A DNA stretch of 64,000 bases from an uncultured Pseudomonadota bacterium (lineage in GTDB: Bacteria; Pseudomonadota; Gammaproteobacteria; Steroidobacterales; Steroidobacteraceae), in assembly GCA_903884235.1 (NCBI GenBank), contig CAISEB010000024.1, positions 62,001-126,000 of the forward strand. Reading direction: 5' to 3'. The notes under the pieces are model-generated. The model ran no database searches and was not told the DNA's origin. It worked only from the letters and a program-made list of their open reading frames with translations. How positions within the stretch are numbered: position 1 is the stretch's first letter; each line of letters opens with the position of its first letter. The translations under genes and the position numbers were made by a program. Positions 39,030-47,381 of the stretch are shown piece after piece.

Positions 39030-40433
39030 ATGAATTCCCGTCATTCTCGACTCGGCTTGGCAGCGCGCATCCTGCTTCCGGTGCTGGCCGTCTGCGCCGC
39101 ATCCGCCGCCCAGGCCGTCCCGAGCTTCGCGCGCCAGACGGGCATGGCCTGCGAGGCCTGCCACACCGTCTGGCCCGAGCTGACGCACTTCGGTCGCGTC
39201 TTCAAGGCTAACGGCTATACCCTTGATAACCTTAAGCAAGTTCGCGGCGTAACCGCCCAGCGCGAGGAGATCCTCTCGCTCGCGAGCCTGCCGCCGCTGT
39301 CGCTGATGGTGCAGGCCTCCTACACCCAGATCGCGACGCCGCTGCCGGATTCGTCGGGTACCGGCAGCTCGCAGAACGGCACGGTGTCGTTCCCGCAGCA
39401 GATCAGTCTTTTCTATGCGGGTAAGATCGCCCCCCACGCGGGCGCGTTCATCCAGCTGACCTACGGCAACGACAGCGGCACGATCGGCATCGACAACACC
39501 GACATCCGCTTCGCGGGCCTGAAGACGCTGCCGGGCGACCAGAGCCTGATCTACGGCGTGTCGCTGAACAACAATCCGACGGTCCAGGATCTGTGGAACA
39601 CGACCCCGGCCTTCGGCTTCCCCTACGCGGCCTCGAACATCGCCCCGGGCGCACCGGCGGCCGCGCAGATCGACGGCAGCCGCGGACAGGACGTCGCGGG
39701 CCTCACCTTCTACGCGCTGTGGAACGAAGCGCTGTACGGCGAGCTTGGCGTGTACCGCTCGGCCAAGCAGGGCACGGCCGGGCCCCTCGACAGCGCGACC
39801 GCCGGCGGCGTGGTGGCCGGCGCGGCACCCTACTTCCGGGTCGCGTACGAGCACAACTGGGGCCGGCACTCGCTCGAGGCCGGGCTCTACGGGATGACGA
39901 TGAAGGTCTACCCCGACCTCGGCGCCGGCTATGGCCAGCCGCTGCATGGCCCGACGGACAACTACAAGGATCTCGCCCAGGACGTCCAGTACCAGTACAT
40001 GGGTGACAAGCACCTGTTCAGCGTCGCGGCCACCCGGATCCACGAGGCGCAGACCCTGACCGCGAGCTCGCTGGCGGCCCAGGTCGATACGGTCTCGACC
40101 GACCTGACCACCGTGCGCGCGACGGCGACCTACTACTACAAGCGGCGCTTCGGCGGATCCATCGGCTACTTCTCGACCACCGGCGGCGTGTCGGCGTACA
40201 CCGCGCCCGACACGACCACCGATCCGGTGACTCCGGGCGCCGTCAGCCTCTCACCCGCGGATACCAAGGGCTGGATGGCGGAGCTCAACTACGTGCCCTG
40301 GCTGAACACGAAGTTCTCGGTGCAGTACACGGCCTTCAACAAGTTTGCGGGCTTCAACTCCAACTACGACGGGTCCGGCCGGAATGCGAGCGACAACAAC
40401 ACGCTCTACATCCTCGCCTGGCTGTCGTACTGA
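39030..40433 (+). CDS. Cyc2-like outer-membrane monohaem cytochrome c-porin fusion (copy A)
   Basis: The 467-residue precursor starts at the ATG at 39030 with GGAG 5 bases upstream. The signal peptide ends AQA/VP (about residue 29). The mature N-terminus is [20 protein letters not shown]: a haem c site CEACH (41-45) followed by [14 protein letters not shown]. The rest is a beta-strand-rich region of about 390 residues ending [13 protein letters not shown] with a terminal aromatic. A single N-terminal c-haem plugged into an outer-membrane barrel is the layout of Cyc2 iron oxidases, whose N-terminal FAR...CxxCH...P-x-L pattern this resembles. A periplasmic c4-type cytochrome is encoded 24 bases downstream. 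A role in electron exchange across the outer membrane is likely; the donor is unknown. Confidence 0.82.
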   Translation: MNSRHSRLGLAARILLPVLAVCAASAAQAVPSFARQTGMACEACHTVWPELTHFGRVFKANGYTLDNLKQVRGVTAQREEILSLASLPPLSLMVQASYTQIATPLPDSSGTGSSQNGTVSFPQQISLFYAGKIAPHAGAFIQLTYGNDSGTIGIDNTDIRFAGLKTLPGDQSLIYGVSLNNNPTVQDLWNTTPAFGFPYAASNIAPGAPAAAQIDGSRGQDVAGLTFYALWNEALYGELGVYRSAKQGTAGPLDSATAGGVVAGAAPYFRVAYEHNWGRHSLEAGLYGMTMKVYPDLGAGYGQPLHGPTDNYKDLAQDVQYQYMGDKHLFSVAATRIHEAQTLTASSLAAQVDTVSTDLTTVRATATYYYKRRFGGSIGYFSTTGGVSAYTAPDTTTDPVTPGAVSLSPADTKGWMAELNYVPWLNTKFSVQYTAFNKFAGFNSNYDGSGRNASDNNTLYILAWLSY

Positions 40434-40457
40434 GTCCGGTACCCAAGGAGCACTGCA

Positions 40458-41093
40458 ATGCGAATTTCCACGCTGATGGGTACCTCGATCCTGCTCGCCT
40501 TCGGCGCGGCCGCCGCGCACGCGGACGAGACCCCGGCGGCCGACCCGGCCGTGACCGCACATGCCGAGCGCCTCGCGATCGGCACCTGCGGGACTTGCCA
40601 TGGTGTGCGCGGCGTCAGCCAGCAGCCGAAGTATCCGCGCCTCGCCGCGCAGAACCCGGGCTACCTCGCCGCCCAGCTGCGTGCGTTCCGCGGGCAGCAG
40701 CGCGGCGACCCGGACGCGATCGGCTACATGTGGGGCATGTCGGCATCGCTCGAGGATCCAACCATCGATGCGCTCGCCGCCTACTACGCCGCGCAGCCGG
40801 CCGGTACCCCGCTGCGCAGCGGTGACGCGGCGGCGGTCGCACGCGGGCGCGACATCTACGAGAAGGGCGTGGAAGCCTCGGGGGTGCCGGCCTGCAGCGC
40901 GTGCCACGGCCCGGATGCGCATGGCATCGCCGACTTCCCGCGGCTCGCGGGCCAGCATGCCCAGTACGTGATGAAGCAGCTCGCTTCGTTCCAGAACAAC
41001 ATGCGCAACGTCGCCGTCATGCACGGCGTCGCGACGGGCCTCAAGACCGAGGAAATGGGCGCGGTCGCCGCGTTCATCGAAACCCTGCCCTGA
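40458..41093 (+). CDS. Dihaem cytochrome c4-like protein
   Basis: The 211-residue precursor has a signal peptide (about 1-22, ending AHAD) and two similar cytochrome c domains with haem sites CGTCH (44-48) and CSACH (146-150). The paired GVRGVSQQPKYPRLAAQNPG and PDAHGIADFPRLAGQHAQY segments and Met ligands in both halves (YMWGMSA, NMRNVAVM) fit cytochrome c4. Such proteins shuttle electrons in the periplasm, including between Cyc2 and terminal oxidases in iron oxidisers. AAGGAG lies upstream of the ATG, and the gene is in an operon with copy A. Confidence 0.9.
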   Translation: MRISTLMGTSILLAFGAAAAHADETPAADPAVTAHAERLAIGTCGTCHGVRGVSQQPKYPRLAAQNPGYLAAQLRAFRGQQRGDPDAIGYMWGMSASLEDPTIDALAAYYAAQPAGTPLRSGDAAAVARGRDIYEKGVEASGVPACSACHGPDAHGIADFPRLAGQHAQYVMKQLASFQNNMRNVAVMHGVATGLKTEEMGAVAAFIETLP

Positions 41094-41100
41094 TCGACCC

Positions 41101-41135
41101 GCGCCGCGGGCCCGCAGATGCGGGTCCCGCGGCGC
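41101..41135. terminator. Strong hairpin between convergent cytochrome c4 and adhesin genes
   Basis: A 15-bp GC stem (41101-41115 pairing with 41120-41135, one bulged T, loop AGAT) fills the gap between the two convergent stop codons. The T-tract is weak on either side, so it may act through stability or with Rho. It probably serves both genes. Confidence 0.55.
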
Positions 41136-41141
41136 GCAGTT

Positions 41142-44100
41142 TCAGAACTGCACCGAGACGCCGGCGCCGCCCGAGACCGTCGAGCTCGCGGCCGCCACGG
41201 TCACCCGGAAGGTCACACCCTTCGCGAACTCCGGCATGTGCGCGATGCCGAGTGCCACGGCCTCCTGCCCACCCGAGGTGCCGACACCGACGCCGATCGT
41301 CGTCTTGCCAGGCGCTGTCGGCATCGCGATCTGGCTCGCAGCGAGGGCGCTCGCACCCATCTTGTCGATGTCCTGCCGGACCTGGTGCTGCAACGCGGCC
41401 ACGGACGAGGTGATCTGGTTCTGGATCCCGGACACCGACGCGTTCAGCTGGTTGAGGTTCACCGCATCGGTCCCCGACGTGCCGGCCGCGACGTTGGTGA
41501 TCTGACGGGTCTGCTGCGCACTGCCGACCGAGACGCTGTTGGCGCGGTCCGCGATCGACCCCTGGCCGAGGGCGACCGAGTTCGTGGCGCTCGCCACCGC
41601 ATTGGCACCGATCGCCGTGGCGTTCGTCGCGCTCGCAATCGCGTTGTTGCCGATGGCCGTCGTCGGGTCCGCGGTCGCCTGCGCACCGGCACCGATCGCG
41701 ACGGCGCCGGCGAAGGACGCGACCGCCCCCTGCCCCTGCGCGATCGCGCCCGCACCCGTCGCCTGCGCACCGTTGCCCACCGCGATCGCGCCGCTGCCGG
41801 TCGCGACCGACGCGGCCTGTCCCGGAATGGAGCACTGCATGCCGCCGCTGGCGCTGACGGTGCAGACGCCCGCCTGGCCGTTGACGATCGCCGCGATCTG
41901 GACCTGCACGGCCTGCACCTGGCCGACGTTCGCGGCATCGGTTGCATTCACGCCCGCGGTGACGTTCGTGATCGTGCGGGTGAGGCCGTTGCCACCGACC
42001 GAGACGACGTTGGCGAGACCCGCGTCGGTGCTCTGCGCGCCGAGGGCCACGGAGTTGCTGCCGGTCGCGCTGGCGCCGGCCCCGAGGGCGACGGCGTTGC
42101 CGCCGGTCGCGGTCGCGCCAACGCCGGTCGGCGCACCCGCGACCGTCGCCTGGCCGCCGATCGCGACGTTGCCACCGGTCCCCGCACCACCGCCGGCCGG
42201 CGCCGTCGTCGCACCACTACCGAGCGCGATGTCCGAGGCACCCGCCGCGGTCGCACCGCCGATCGCGGTGCTCGACGCACCGGCGGCCGCGGAACCCGCA
42301 CCCAGCGCGGTCGCGCCATCGGTCGCCGTCGCGTTCGCGCCGAACGCGCTCGCGTTCATGCCGCTGGCGCTCGCGGCGTAGCCGGTGGCCGTCGAATAAT
42401 CGCCGCTCGCCTGCGCGCTGGAACCGAGCGCCGCGGAGAACGCGCCAGTCGCGACGCTCTGCGCGCCGAACGAGGCGGCGCTGTCGCCCGTGGCCGTGCT
42501 GCGCGCACCGACCGACGTCGCGTTCGGGCCGCCGGCGACACTCAGGTACCCGGCCGCGAGCGACGCATCGCCCGCGGCGACGCTGCCCGCGCCGAACGCA
42601 CTGGAGAAGTTGCCGACCGCCTGCGCCGAATCCCCGGCCGCGATCGAGGACGCGCCCAGGGCGAGCGTGTTGGTGCCGAAGGCGGCGGAGTTGAGGCCCG
42701 AGGCGCGGCTCTGCGCGCCATTCGCGGTGGATGAATCGCCGCTCGCCTGCGCGCCCGTGCCGGTCGCGGTCGCCGAGGCGCCGCTCGCGATGCTGTCCGC
42801 GCCGAACGCACTCGAGGCGACGCCCGCAGCGACGCTACGCGCACCGTATGCGGCGGCCTGGTCGGCGGTCGCCTGCGCCGAATCGCCCACGGCGACCGCC
42901 GAGGCACCGGCCGCGACGCTCGAGTAGCCCACGGCCGTCGAGGCCGTGCCGTTGGCGATGCTCGCCGCGCCGATGGCACTTGAATTGTCGGCCTGCGCCG
43001 AACTGCCGGCGCCGGCGGCAAGCGCGTTGTTGCCGAGCGCCTGGCTTGAGTCACCCACCGCGACCGCCGAGGCGCCCGCCGCGACGCTCGAGTAGCCGAC
43101 GGCCGTCGAGGCCGTGCCGCTCGCGATGCTCGCCGCGCCCATGGCGCTTGAATTGTCGGCCTGTGCCGAACTGCCGGCGCCGGCGGCAAGCGCGTTGTTG
43201 CCGAGCGCCAGGCTCGAGTCGCCCACCGCGACGGAGGAGTTGCCGAGCGCGGCGCTGTTGGTGCCGTATGCGCTGGCATTGGTGCCGGCGGCGAGACTCG
43301 CCGCGCCGCTCGCGGTCGCGCCATCGCCGGTCGCGGCGCTCTGGAAGCCGACAGCCGTGGACGAGAGTCCCGAGGCGGTGCTCAGCGCACCGAGCGCACT
43401 TGCGCCGATGGCGGTCGCGGAGCTCTCGGCGCCGGCGGCGGTCGCGTAGTCCTCGCTCGCGAAGCTGTTTGCGCCACTGGCGGTCGAGGCATTGCCGAGG
43501 GCCGCGGCGCCGGAGCCGGCGGCCAGAGAATTGGTCCCGGCGGCGTAGGCGTTGTTGCCGATCGCGGCGGAGCCGTCGCCCGCGGCGACGCTGCCGGCGC
43601 CCGCGGCGAGCGCCGCGGTACCGGTCGCCTGGCTCGAATTGCCGAGCGCGGTCGCCTGCACGCCCGTGGCGATGCTGCCCGCGCCGAAGGCGCTCGCGTA
43701 GTCCGCGCCGGCGATGGCGTTCGCACCGCTCGCGGTGGACTGCACGCCACTCGCGATCGCGCTCTGACCGAGCGCGGTCGAGGACTGCCCGCTCGCGAGA
43801 CTGTAGGTGCCGAAGGCGGAGGCGCCATCGGCTGCGGCGTTGCTCCACGCGCCGGAGGCGGTCGCGCCGACGCCGGTCGCCGCGGAGGCGTGGCCCGCGG
43901 CGGTCGAGTCGACGCTTGCCGCCACGCTCTGCGCGCCGGTCGCGGTGGCGTAGTCGGCGAGCGCCTGGCTCGAATCGCCGGTGGCGGTCGAGGACTGGCC
44001 GAGCGCGAAGCTGTTGACCCCCGAGGCCGTCGAACGGTCGCCGAGCGCGACGCTCGAGTCGCCGAGCGCCGTCGCGGAAATCCCGCTCGCGTCACTCGCG

Positions 44101-44975
44101 ATGCCGAGCGCCGTCGCGCGCGGGCCGGACGCACTGCTCAGGCTGCCGACTGCGGTCGAGTCGACGCCGGTTGCGCTCGAGGACGTGCCGATGGCGGTCG
44201 AGGCGTCGCCCGCCGCGTTGCTCTGGGCACCGAAGGCCGACGAGGCGACCCCGGATGCCGTGCTGAAATTGCCCGACGCGGTCGCACCGTCGGCGCTCGC
44301 GAGCGCATTGGACCCCTCGGCCGTCGAATTCGCGCCGAGCGCGATGGCGCCCGTGCCCGTCGCCGTCGAGGACGCGCCGTTGGCAATGCTGTTGGCGCCG
44401 GTCGCGGTCGACTGGGCGCCATTGGCCTGGCTCGAGGCGCCCGTGGCCGTCGACTGCATGCCGGATGCGACGCTCAGCGTGCCGGTGGCGGTCGACTGGT
44501 CGCCGAGCGCGGTGCTGCCGCTGCCCGTGGCCGTCGAGGCGACGCCGACCGCGACACTGTTCGTGCCGACGGCGGACGAGCCACCCGCGACGGCAACCGA
44601 TCCCGGTCCGATCGCGAGATTGCCGTCCGTGCCATCGACACCGGCCGTACCGCCGTTGATCGCCGTGTTGTTCGCGCTGGTCGCGCTGCCGGCGCTCGAT
44701 GCCGGTCCAACCGCGAGGTTGCCGTTGCAGTCCGCCTGCGCGAGATCCGGCGCGAGTGGCAGCGCCGGGGCCGCGCCGACGTTGCTGTAGAGCGTGCCGC
44801 CGGGACAGGTGGGGGTGTTCACCACCTGGGCACCGGCCGCAGCGCCATAGAGTGCCGCGGGCACCGCGAGGATCGCGACCACGGCGGCGCGCAGGGCGAT
44901 ATGTCCGGACCGCGTGGCGCGCAGGGCGGAGTCGGTGCCACGCAATGCGATCGTGCGGCGACTGGAATGGGGCAT
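41142..44975 (-). CDS. Trimeric autotransporter adhesin (YadA-like head and anchor)
   Basis: This 1277-residue surface protein is a type Vc autotransporter. A signal peptide (about 1-49, ending AAAGAQ) with a basic extended n-region precedes a very long head (about 60-990) of Ser/Ala/Gly repeats of 14 residues, such as ASGANSFASEDYATAAGAES. Two neck motifs of the form R-x-ITN-V-x-AG-x-x-x-TDA-x-N follow near residues 996 and 1153. A short coiled coil (NLNQLNASVSGIQNQITSSV) and a C-terminal YadA anchor with FRVTVAAASSTVSGGAGVSV and terminal Phe complete the protein. The head is unusually long relative to the stalk. AGAGGA lies 9 bases before the ATG. Expected role: adhesion, autoaggregation or biofilm formation. 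All long opposite-strand frames here are shadows of the repeats. Confidence 0.93.
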   Translation of the reverse strand: MPHSSRRTIALRGTDSALRATRSGHIALRAAVVAILAVPAALYGAAAGAQVVNTPTCPGGTLYSNVGAAPALPLAPDLAQADCNGNLAVGPASSAGSATSANNTAINGGTAGVDGTDGNLAIGPGSVAVAGGSSAVGTNSVAVGVASTATGSGSTALGDQSTATGTLSVASGMQSTATGASSQANGAQSTATGANSIANGASSTATGTGAIALGANSTAEGSNALASADGATASGNFSTASGVASSAFGAQSNAAGDASTAIGTSSSATGVDSTAVGSLSSASGPRATALGIASDASGISATALGDSSVALGDRSTASGVNSFALGQSSTATGDSSQALADYATATGAQSVAASVDSTAAGHASAATGVGATASGAWSNAAADGASAFGTYSLASGQSSTALGQSAIASGVQSTASGANAIAGADYASAFGAGSIATGVQATALGNSSQATGTAALAAGAGSVAAGDGSAAIGNNAYAAGTNSLAAGSGAAALGNASTASGANSFASEDYATAAGAESSATAIGASALGALSTASGLSSTAVGFQSAATGDGATASGAASLAAGTNASAYGTNSAALGNSSVAVGDSSLALGNNALAAGAGSSAQADNSSAMGAASIASGTASTAVGYSSVAAGASAVAVGDSSQALGNNALAAGAGSSAQADNSSAIGAASIANGTASTAVGYSSVAAGASAVAVGDSAQATADQAAAYGARSVAAGVASSAFGADSIASGASATATGTGAQASGDSSTANGAQSRASGLNSAAFGTNTLALGASSIAAGDSAQAVGNFSSAFGAGSVAAGDASLAAGYLSVAGGPNATSVGARSTATGDSAASFGAQSVATGAFSAALGSSAQASGDYSTATGYAASASGMNASAFGANATATDGATALGAGSAAAGASSTAIGGATAAGASDIALGSGATTAPAGGGAGTGGNVAIGGQATVAGAPTGVGATATGGNAVALGAGASATGSNSVALGAQSTDAGLANVVSVGGNGLTRTITNVTAGVNATDAANVGQVQAVQVQIAAIVNGQAGVCTVSASGGMQCSIPGQAASVATGSGAIAVGNGAQATGAGAIAQGQGAVASFAGAVAIGAGAQATADPTTAIGNNAIASATNATAIGANAVASATNSVALGQGSIADRANSVSVGSAQQTRQITNVAAGTSGTDAVNLNQLNASVSGIQNQITSSVAALQHQVRQDIDKMGASALAASQIAMPTAPGKTTIGVGVGTSGGQEAVALGIAHMPEFAKGVTFRVTVAAASSTVSGGAGVSVQF
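42885..43220 (-). repeat. 168-bp tandem direct repeat inside the adhesin head
   Basis: Two adjacent copies (42885-43052 and 43053-43220) are nearly identical; a 60-base stretch differs at only one position. The period, 168 bp, is 56 codons or four 14-residue head units. It encodes GDSSxALGNNALAAGAGSSA and what follows, twice. This is a recent in-frame duplication that could expand or contract by recombination and alter adhesin length. Confidence 0.85.
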
Positions 44976-45070
44976 GGGGAATCGTCCTCTGACTCGGTGA
45001 GGGAATGGCGGTGGTGCCAGTCCATGGCACCTCGAATCCGAACAACACCGGCGCGCGGTCCGGAAGGAGA

Positions 45071-45084
45071 GTGATTCATATCAC
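45071..45084 (-). promoter_or_regulatory. CRP/FNR-superfamily-like dyad upstream of the adhesin
   Basis: GTGAT-TCAT-ATCAC is a perfect inverted repeat with 4-base spacer. It matches the core of the CRP consensus (GTGAT-N4-ATCAC) and is one base per arm away from FNR (TTGAT-N4-ATCAA). It is centred about 102 bases before the adhesin start codon, a plausible activator position. Assignment to a specific regulator is not possible. Confidence 0.5.
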
Positions 45085-45144
45085 CATCCGGCAACCCCAA
45101 AGTGCTACCCAGTTCACACTCGGCGCGTGATTGGCGCCCCGCTG

Positions 45145-45176
45145 GGGTATCGCACACCCCGGATGGGGTGTTACCC
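45145..45176. promoter_or_regulatory. Nested inverted repeat in the adhesin upstream region
   Basis: ACACCCC-GGAT-GGGGTGT (45154-45171) is a perfect 7-bp hairpin, flanked by GGGTA and TACCC arms. It may be an operator, an mRNA hairpin of a long 5' leader, or a terminator for a leftward transcript. It lies about 170 bases before the adhesin start and 70 bases before the small membrane-protein ORF. Confidence 0.4.
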
Positions 45177-45246
45177 GCAGCGCCGATTGCGCGCGTCATG
45201 ACGCCGCATGAAGATAGAGCCCCCTCACCCCGGACCGTCCCCTCCC

Positions 45247-45447
45247 ATGGACATCGCTGCTGGCACCGTCATGATTCCCCTTGGCCTGCTGCTGCTCGCA
45301 TTCGGCGGAGTCCCGAAAACGGGGGACGAGGACGCGGCCGGCCGCCTGCGTCGCCTCGCGAAGGACGCGGTGTTTCGCTGGGGCATGGGCCTCTCCACCC
45401 TTTCGTTCGGGCTCGGGCTCGTCTTCGAGCGCGTGCACTTCGGCTGA
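45247..45447 (+). CDS. Possible small two-helix membrane protein
   Basis: Starting at the ATG at 45247, this 66-residue frame (79 residues from 45208) encodes a hydrophobic helix TVMIPLGLLLLAFGGV, a charged loop (KTGDEDAAGRLRRLAKDA) and a second hydrophobic segment LSTLSFGLGLVFE. The two-helix hairpin supports a real membrane protein. No good ribosome-binding site precedes either start, and it is isolated between the adhesin and the electron-transfer operon. Family not recognised. Confidence 0.4.
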   Translation: MDIAAGTVMIPLGLLLLAFGGVPKTGDEDAAGRLRRLAKDAVFRWGMGLSTLSFGLGLVFERVHFG

Positions 45448-45772
45448 TCGACCCGATCGGGATTCGCCGAAAGAAGATTAGGCATCGCTTTCAATACGTT
45501 GATTGATAAAGTTTTAATAAATCCTCGAAATCACTTGAAGTACCGGGTCGCACCCGGATCGAAGGGCCGCCCGGTGGCAGGGTCCGATCACGGCGAGTCG
45601 GTCGACGCCATGATTTAAGAACGCGCCGTGCGCCTCGCGGGCGCGCGCCCGGTCCGGCAGCGCCCCCGGCTGCGTGCCGCGCCCTGCCGGCGCACCCCTG
45701 CCCCGCGGCGATGCGCCGCGCAGCGCCGGGGGCGGCTTGCCTCGTCTTAAAGGAGAGCCGCGCGCCGCGCGA
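45448..45772. other. Intergenic stretch without a convincing gene
   Basis: The left third is strongly AT-rich (45475-45530), unlike anything nearby, and could hold a promoter. CCGGGT-CGC-ACCCGG (45543-45557) and CGCGGCG-ATG-CGCCGCG (45704-45720) are perfect hairpins. The second lies 53 bases beyond the pufC-like stop on that strand and may help end the operon. Open frames here look like GC shadows. A small RNA cannot be excluded. Confidence 0.5.
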
Positions 45773-46876
45773 TCACCCCGCCGGGACCGGGGTGGGCAGG
45801 CCCTGGGCCGTGGCGGGGCCACCGGCGGGTCGCACGAGCTCCGGGTAGAACTTCAGCATCGGCGCACCGCCGAGCGGCTTGTTCGAGCCGCGATGGCAGG
45901 TCGCGCAATAGACCTTGGGGTTGTCGCCGCCCGGTCCGAGCCGGTTCGTGGGCAGCAGGCCGCCCACCGTCTGGATGTAGCCGTTGTTGAGGTCGCGCAC
46001 CATGCGGATCCCGTACCAGGCCGTCGCGCGCTGTGGCGGGCTGAGGTCCCACGAGAAGAATGACTTCGTGTTGTGGCAGAACGTGCAGTTCACGCCGAGC
46101 GACTCGGACATCACCATCATCAGGCTGTAGGTTTCCTTGGCCTGGTTGATCGAATGGCGATTGCCCGCCTGCAACGCCTCGGTGCCGACGATGCGGATCG
46201 GCTTGTCGTGCTGCAGGTAGTCGCCAAGCGAGACGTTCGGCAGGGTCGTCGAGGCCGCGGCCGGGGTCGGCAGGTAGTCACCCTTCAGGTTCGTCGGCAC
46301 GGTGCCGGAGGCCGCCGACGGCGTGACCGGCCGAGCGGGCCGCAGCGGCGGCATCAGCCCGTGCTGCTCGCGCGGCATCGCCGCGAACCACTCCTTGGCC
46401 GGGACCGGCTGGCCCCGATGGCAGGTGTAGCAGGTGACGCCGGTCGCGCCGACGTGCTGCGTCCAGTCGCTGTTGATGTGGCGCACCATGCGCAGCATCT
46501 CCCGCGCCACGCGCTTGGTGTACTTCGCGTCGCTCGCATAGTCCGGCGCGGCATGGCAGTAGTCGCAGCCGACATCGGGCGCGACCCAGGCCTTGATCGA
46601 CAGCATCAGTCGCACCATCTGCCCCTGCGTCAGGTCGCCGAGCACCTGCACGTTCTGGTACACCTCGCTCGCCTTCGGGCCGTTCGGGTTCCCCGGCCGC
46701 AGGGGCTTCGGGAACGTATTGATGGCGTGCTGGGCATCGACCTGGAACGGCCGCTTCAGCTGGAACATCGCGAGTCCACGGTAGCCGCGCTGCTCCGCGT
46801 TGGTGCGCGTGTACTTGTAGGCGAAGAGCCCGACGATCACCAGCAGGAAGCCGAGTAGAACGCGACGCACGGTCAT
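45773..46876 (-). CDS. pufC: Tetrahaem photosynthetic reaction-centre cytochrome c subunit (PufC-like)
   Basis: The 367-residue protein is anchored by an N-terminal helix (about 4-20) rather than a lipobox. It aligns from memory along its whole length with the Blastochloris reaction-centre cytochrome: GYRGLAMFQL, NVQVLGDLT, ASDAKYTKRVAREMLRMVRH, TQHVGATGVTCYTCHRG, PPQRATAWYGIRMVRDLN and KFYPEL near the end. All four haem sites are present: CDYCH (104-108), CYTCH (149-153), CTFCH (264-268) and CATCH (324-328). The Met/His axial-ligand positions are also kept (Met91, Met in REML, His141, Met in SLMMVM). PufC re-reduces the photo-oxidised special pair. GGAGG lies 9 bases before the ATG. No pufLM is adjacent: it is third in an operon after a Cyc2-like protein and a HiPIP. 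Confidence 0.93.
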   Translation of the reverse strand: MTVRRVLLGFLLVIVGLFAYKYTRTNAEQRGYRGLAMFQLKRPFQVDAQHAINTFPKPLRPGNPNGPKASEVYQNVQVLGDLTQGQMVRLMLSIKAWVAPDVGCDYCHAAPDYASDAKYTKRVAREMLRMVRHINSDWTQHVGATGVTCYTCHRGQPVPAKEWFAAMPREQHGLMPPLRPARPVTPSAASGTVPTNLKGDYLPTPAAASTTLPNVSLGDYLQHDKPIRIVGTEALQAGNRHSINQAKETYSLMMVMSESLGVNCTFCHNTKSFFSWDLSPPQRATAWYGIRMVRDLNNGYIQTVGGLLPTNRLGPGGDNPKVYCATCHRGSNKPLGGAPMLKFYPELVRPAGGPATAQGLPTPVPAG

Positions 46877-46984
46877 GGACGTTTGCCTCCGGGACGCCGA
46901 CCTTGCGACGGCACCCTCCGGGGTCGCCGCCGACGGCCGTCAGCGGGACCCCTGTTGTTGTTATGGCCCGCGAGGGGCCTCCTG

Positions 46985-47344
46985 TCAGGTACCCGCCCTC
47001 TTCGCCCCGGCATCACGCTTGTCCGTCCACCCCTGGCAGTAGCAGTGGACGCAGACATCGCCCTCGAGCAGCGCGCAATCGCCCGAATCGGCCCCGAACA
47101 GGCCCGAGCTCTTCGGCGTGAAGTTGATGCAGCCCTTGCAGCTCTTGCCGCTGTCATCGGGCGTGTCCTGGAAGTAGAAGTCGTCCTTCGCGGCCTTGCC
47201 CTTCTTCTTCTTCGCACCCGCCGCAGGCGTCGCCTCGGCGAAGGCCGGCTGGACGCCGACCACCGTCACGGCGATGGCCGCGAGCAGCGTCGCGCCGCGC
47301 GTCAGGGCGGCTCGTCTGGACATGGCTTGCGTTGAATCGGTCAT
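46985..47344 (-). CDS. High-potential iron-sulfur protein (HiPIP-like) with extra cysteines
   Basis: The 119-residue precursor has a twin-arginine signal (SRRAALTRGA, about 9-18) and a short mature domain beginning in a Lys-rich segment. The [4Fe-4S] ligands expected for HiPIP are Cys69, Cys72, Cys90 and Cys103 (CKGC ... GDCALLEG ... CQGW), matching C-x2-C, a third Cys before an L-x-x-G turn and a final C-x-x-W. Cys98 and Cys101 are additional. HiPIPs carry electrons to reaction-centre cytochromes in purple bacteria, and PioC, a HiPIP, serves Fe(II)-dependent phototrophy. AGGAGG lies 7 bases before the ATG. It lies between the Cyc2-like and pufC-like genes. Confidence 0.82.
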   Translation of the reverse strand: MTDSTQAMSRRAALTRGATLLAAIAVTVVGVQPAFAEATPAAGAKKKKGKAAKDDFYFQDTPDDSGKSCKGCINFTPKSSGLFGADSGDCALLEGDVCVHCYCQGWTDKRDAGAKRAGT

Positions 47345-47381
47345 CGGGAGCCTCCTGTGAAGTGAGTCGTGATCCGGCGGA

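Noticed and set aside
41118-44790. Several long frames on the plus strand and in other minus frames within the adhesin gene
   Set aside because: Periodic Ser/Ala/Gly codons keep several frames open. Only the YadA-type frame has a signal peptide, neck motifs and anchor.
41142-44975. A CRISPR-like or satellite array suggested by dense short repeats
   Set aside because: Repeats are degenerate, in frame at 42-base periodicity and encode adhesin head units; there are no unique spacers between constant repeats.
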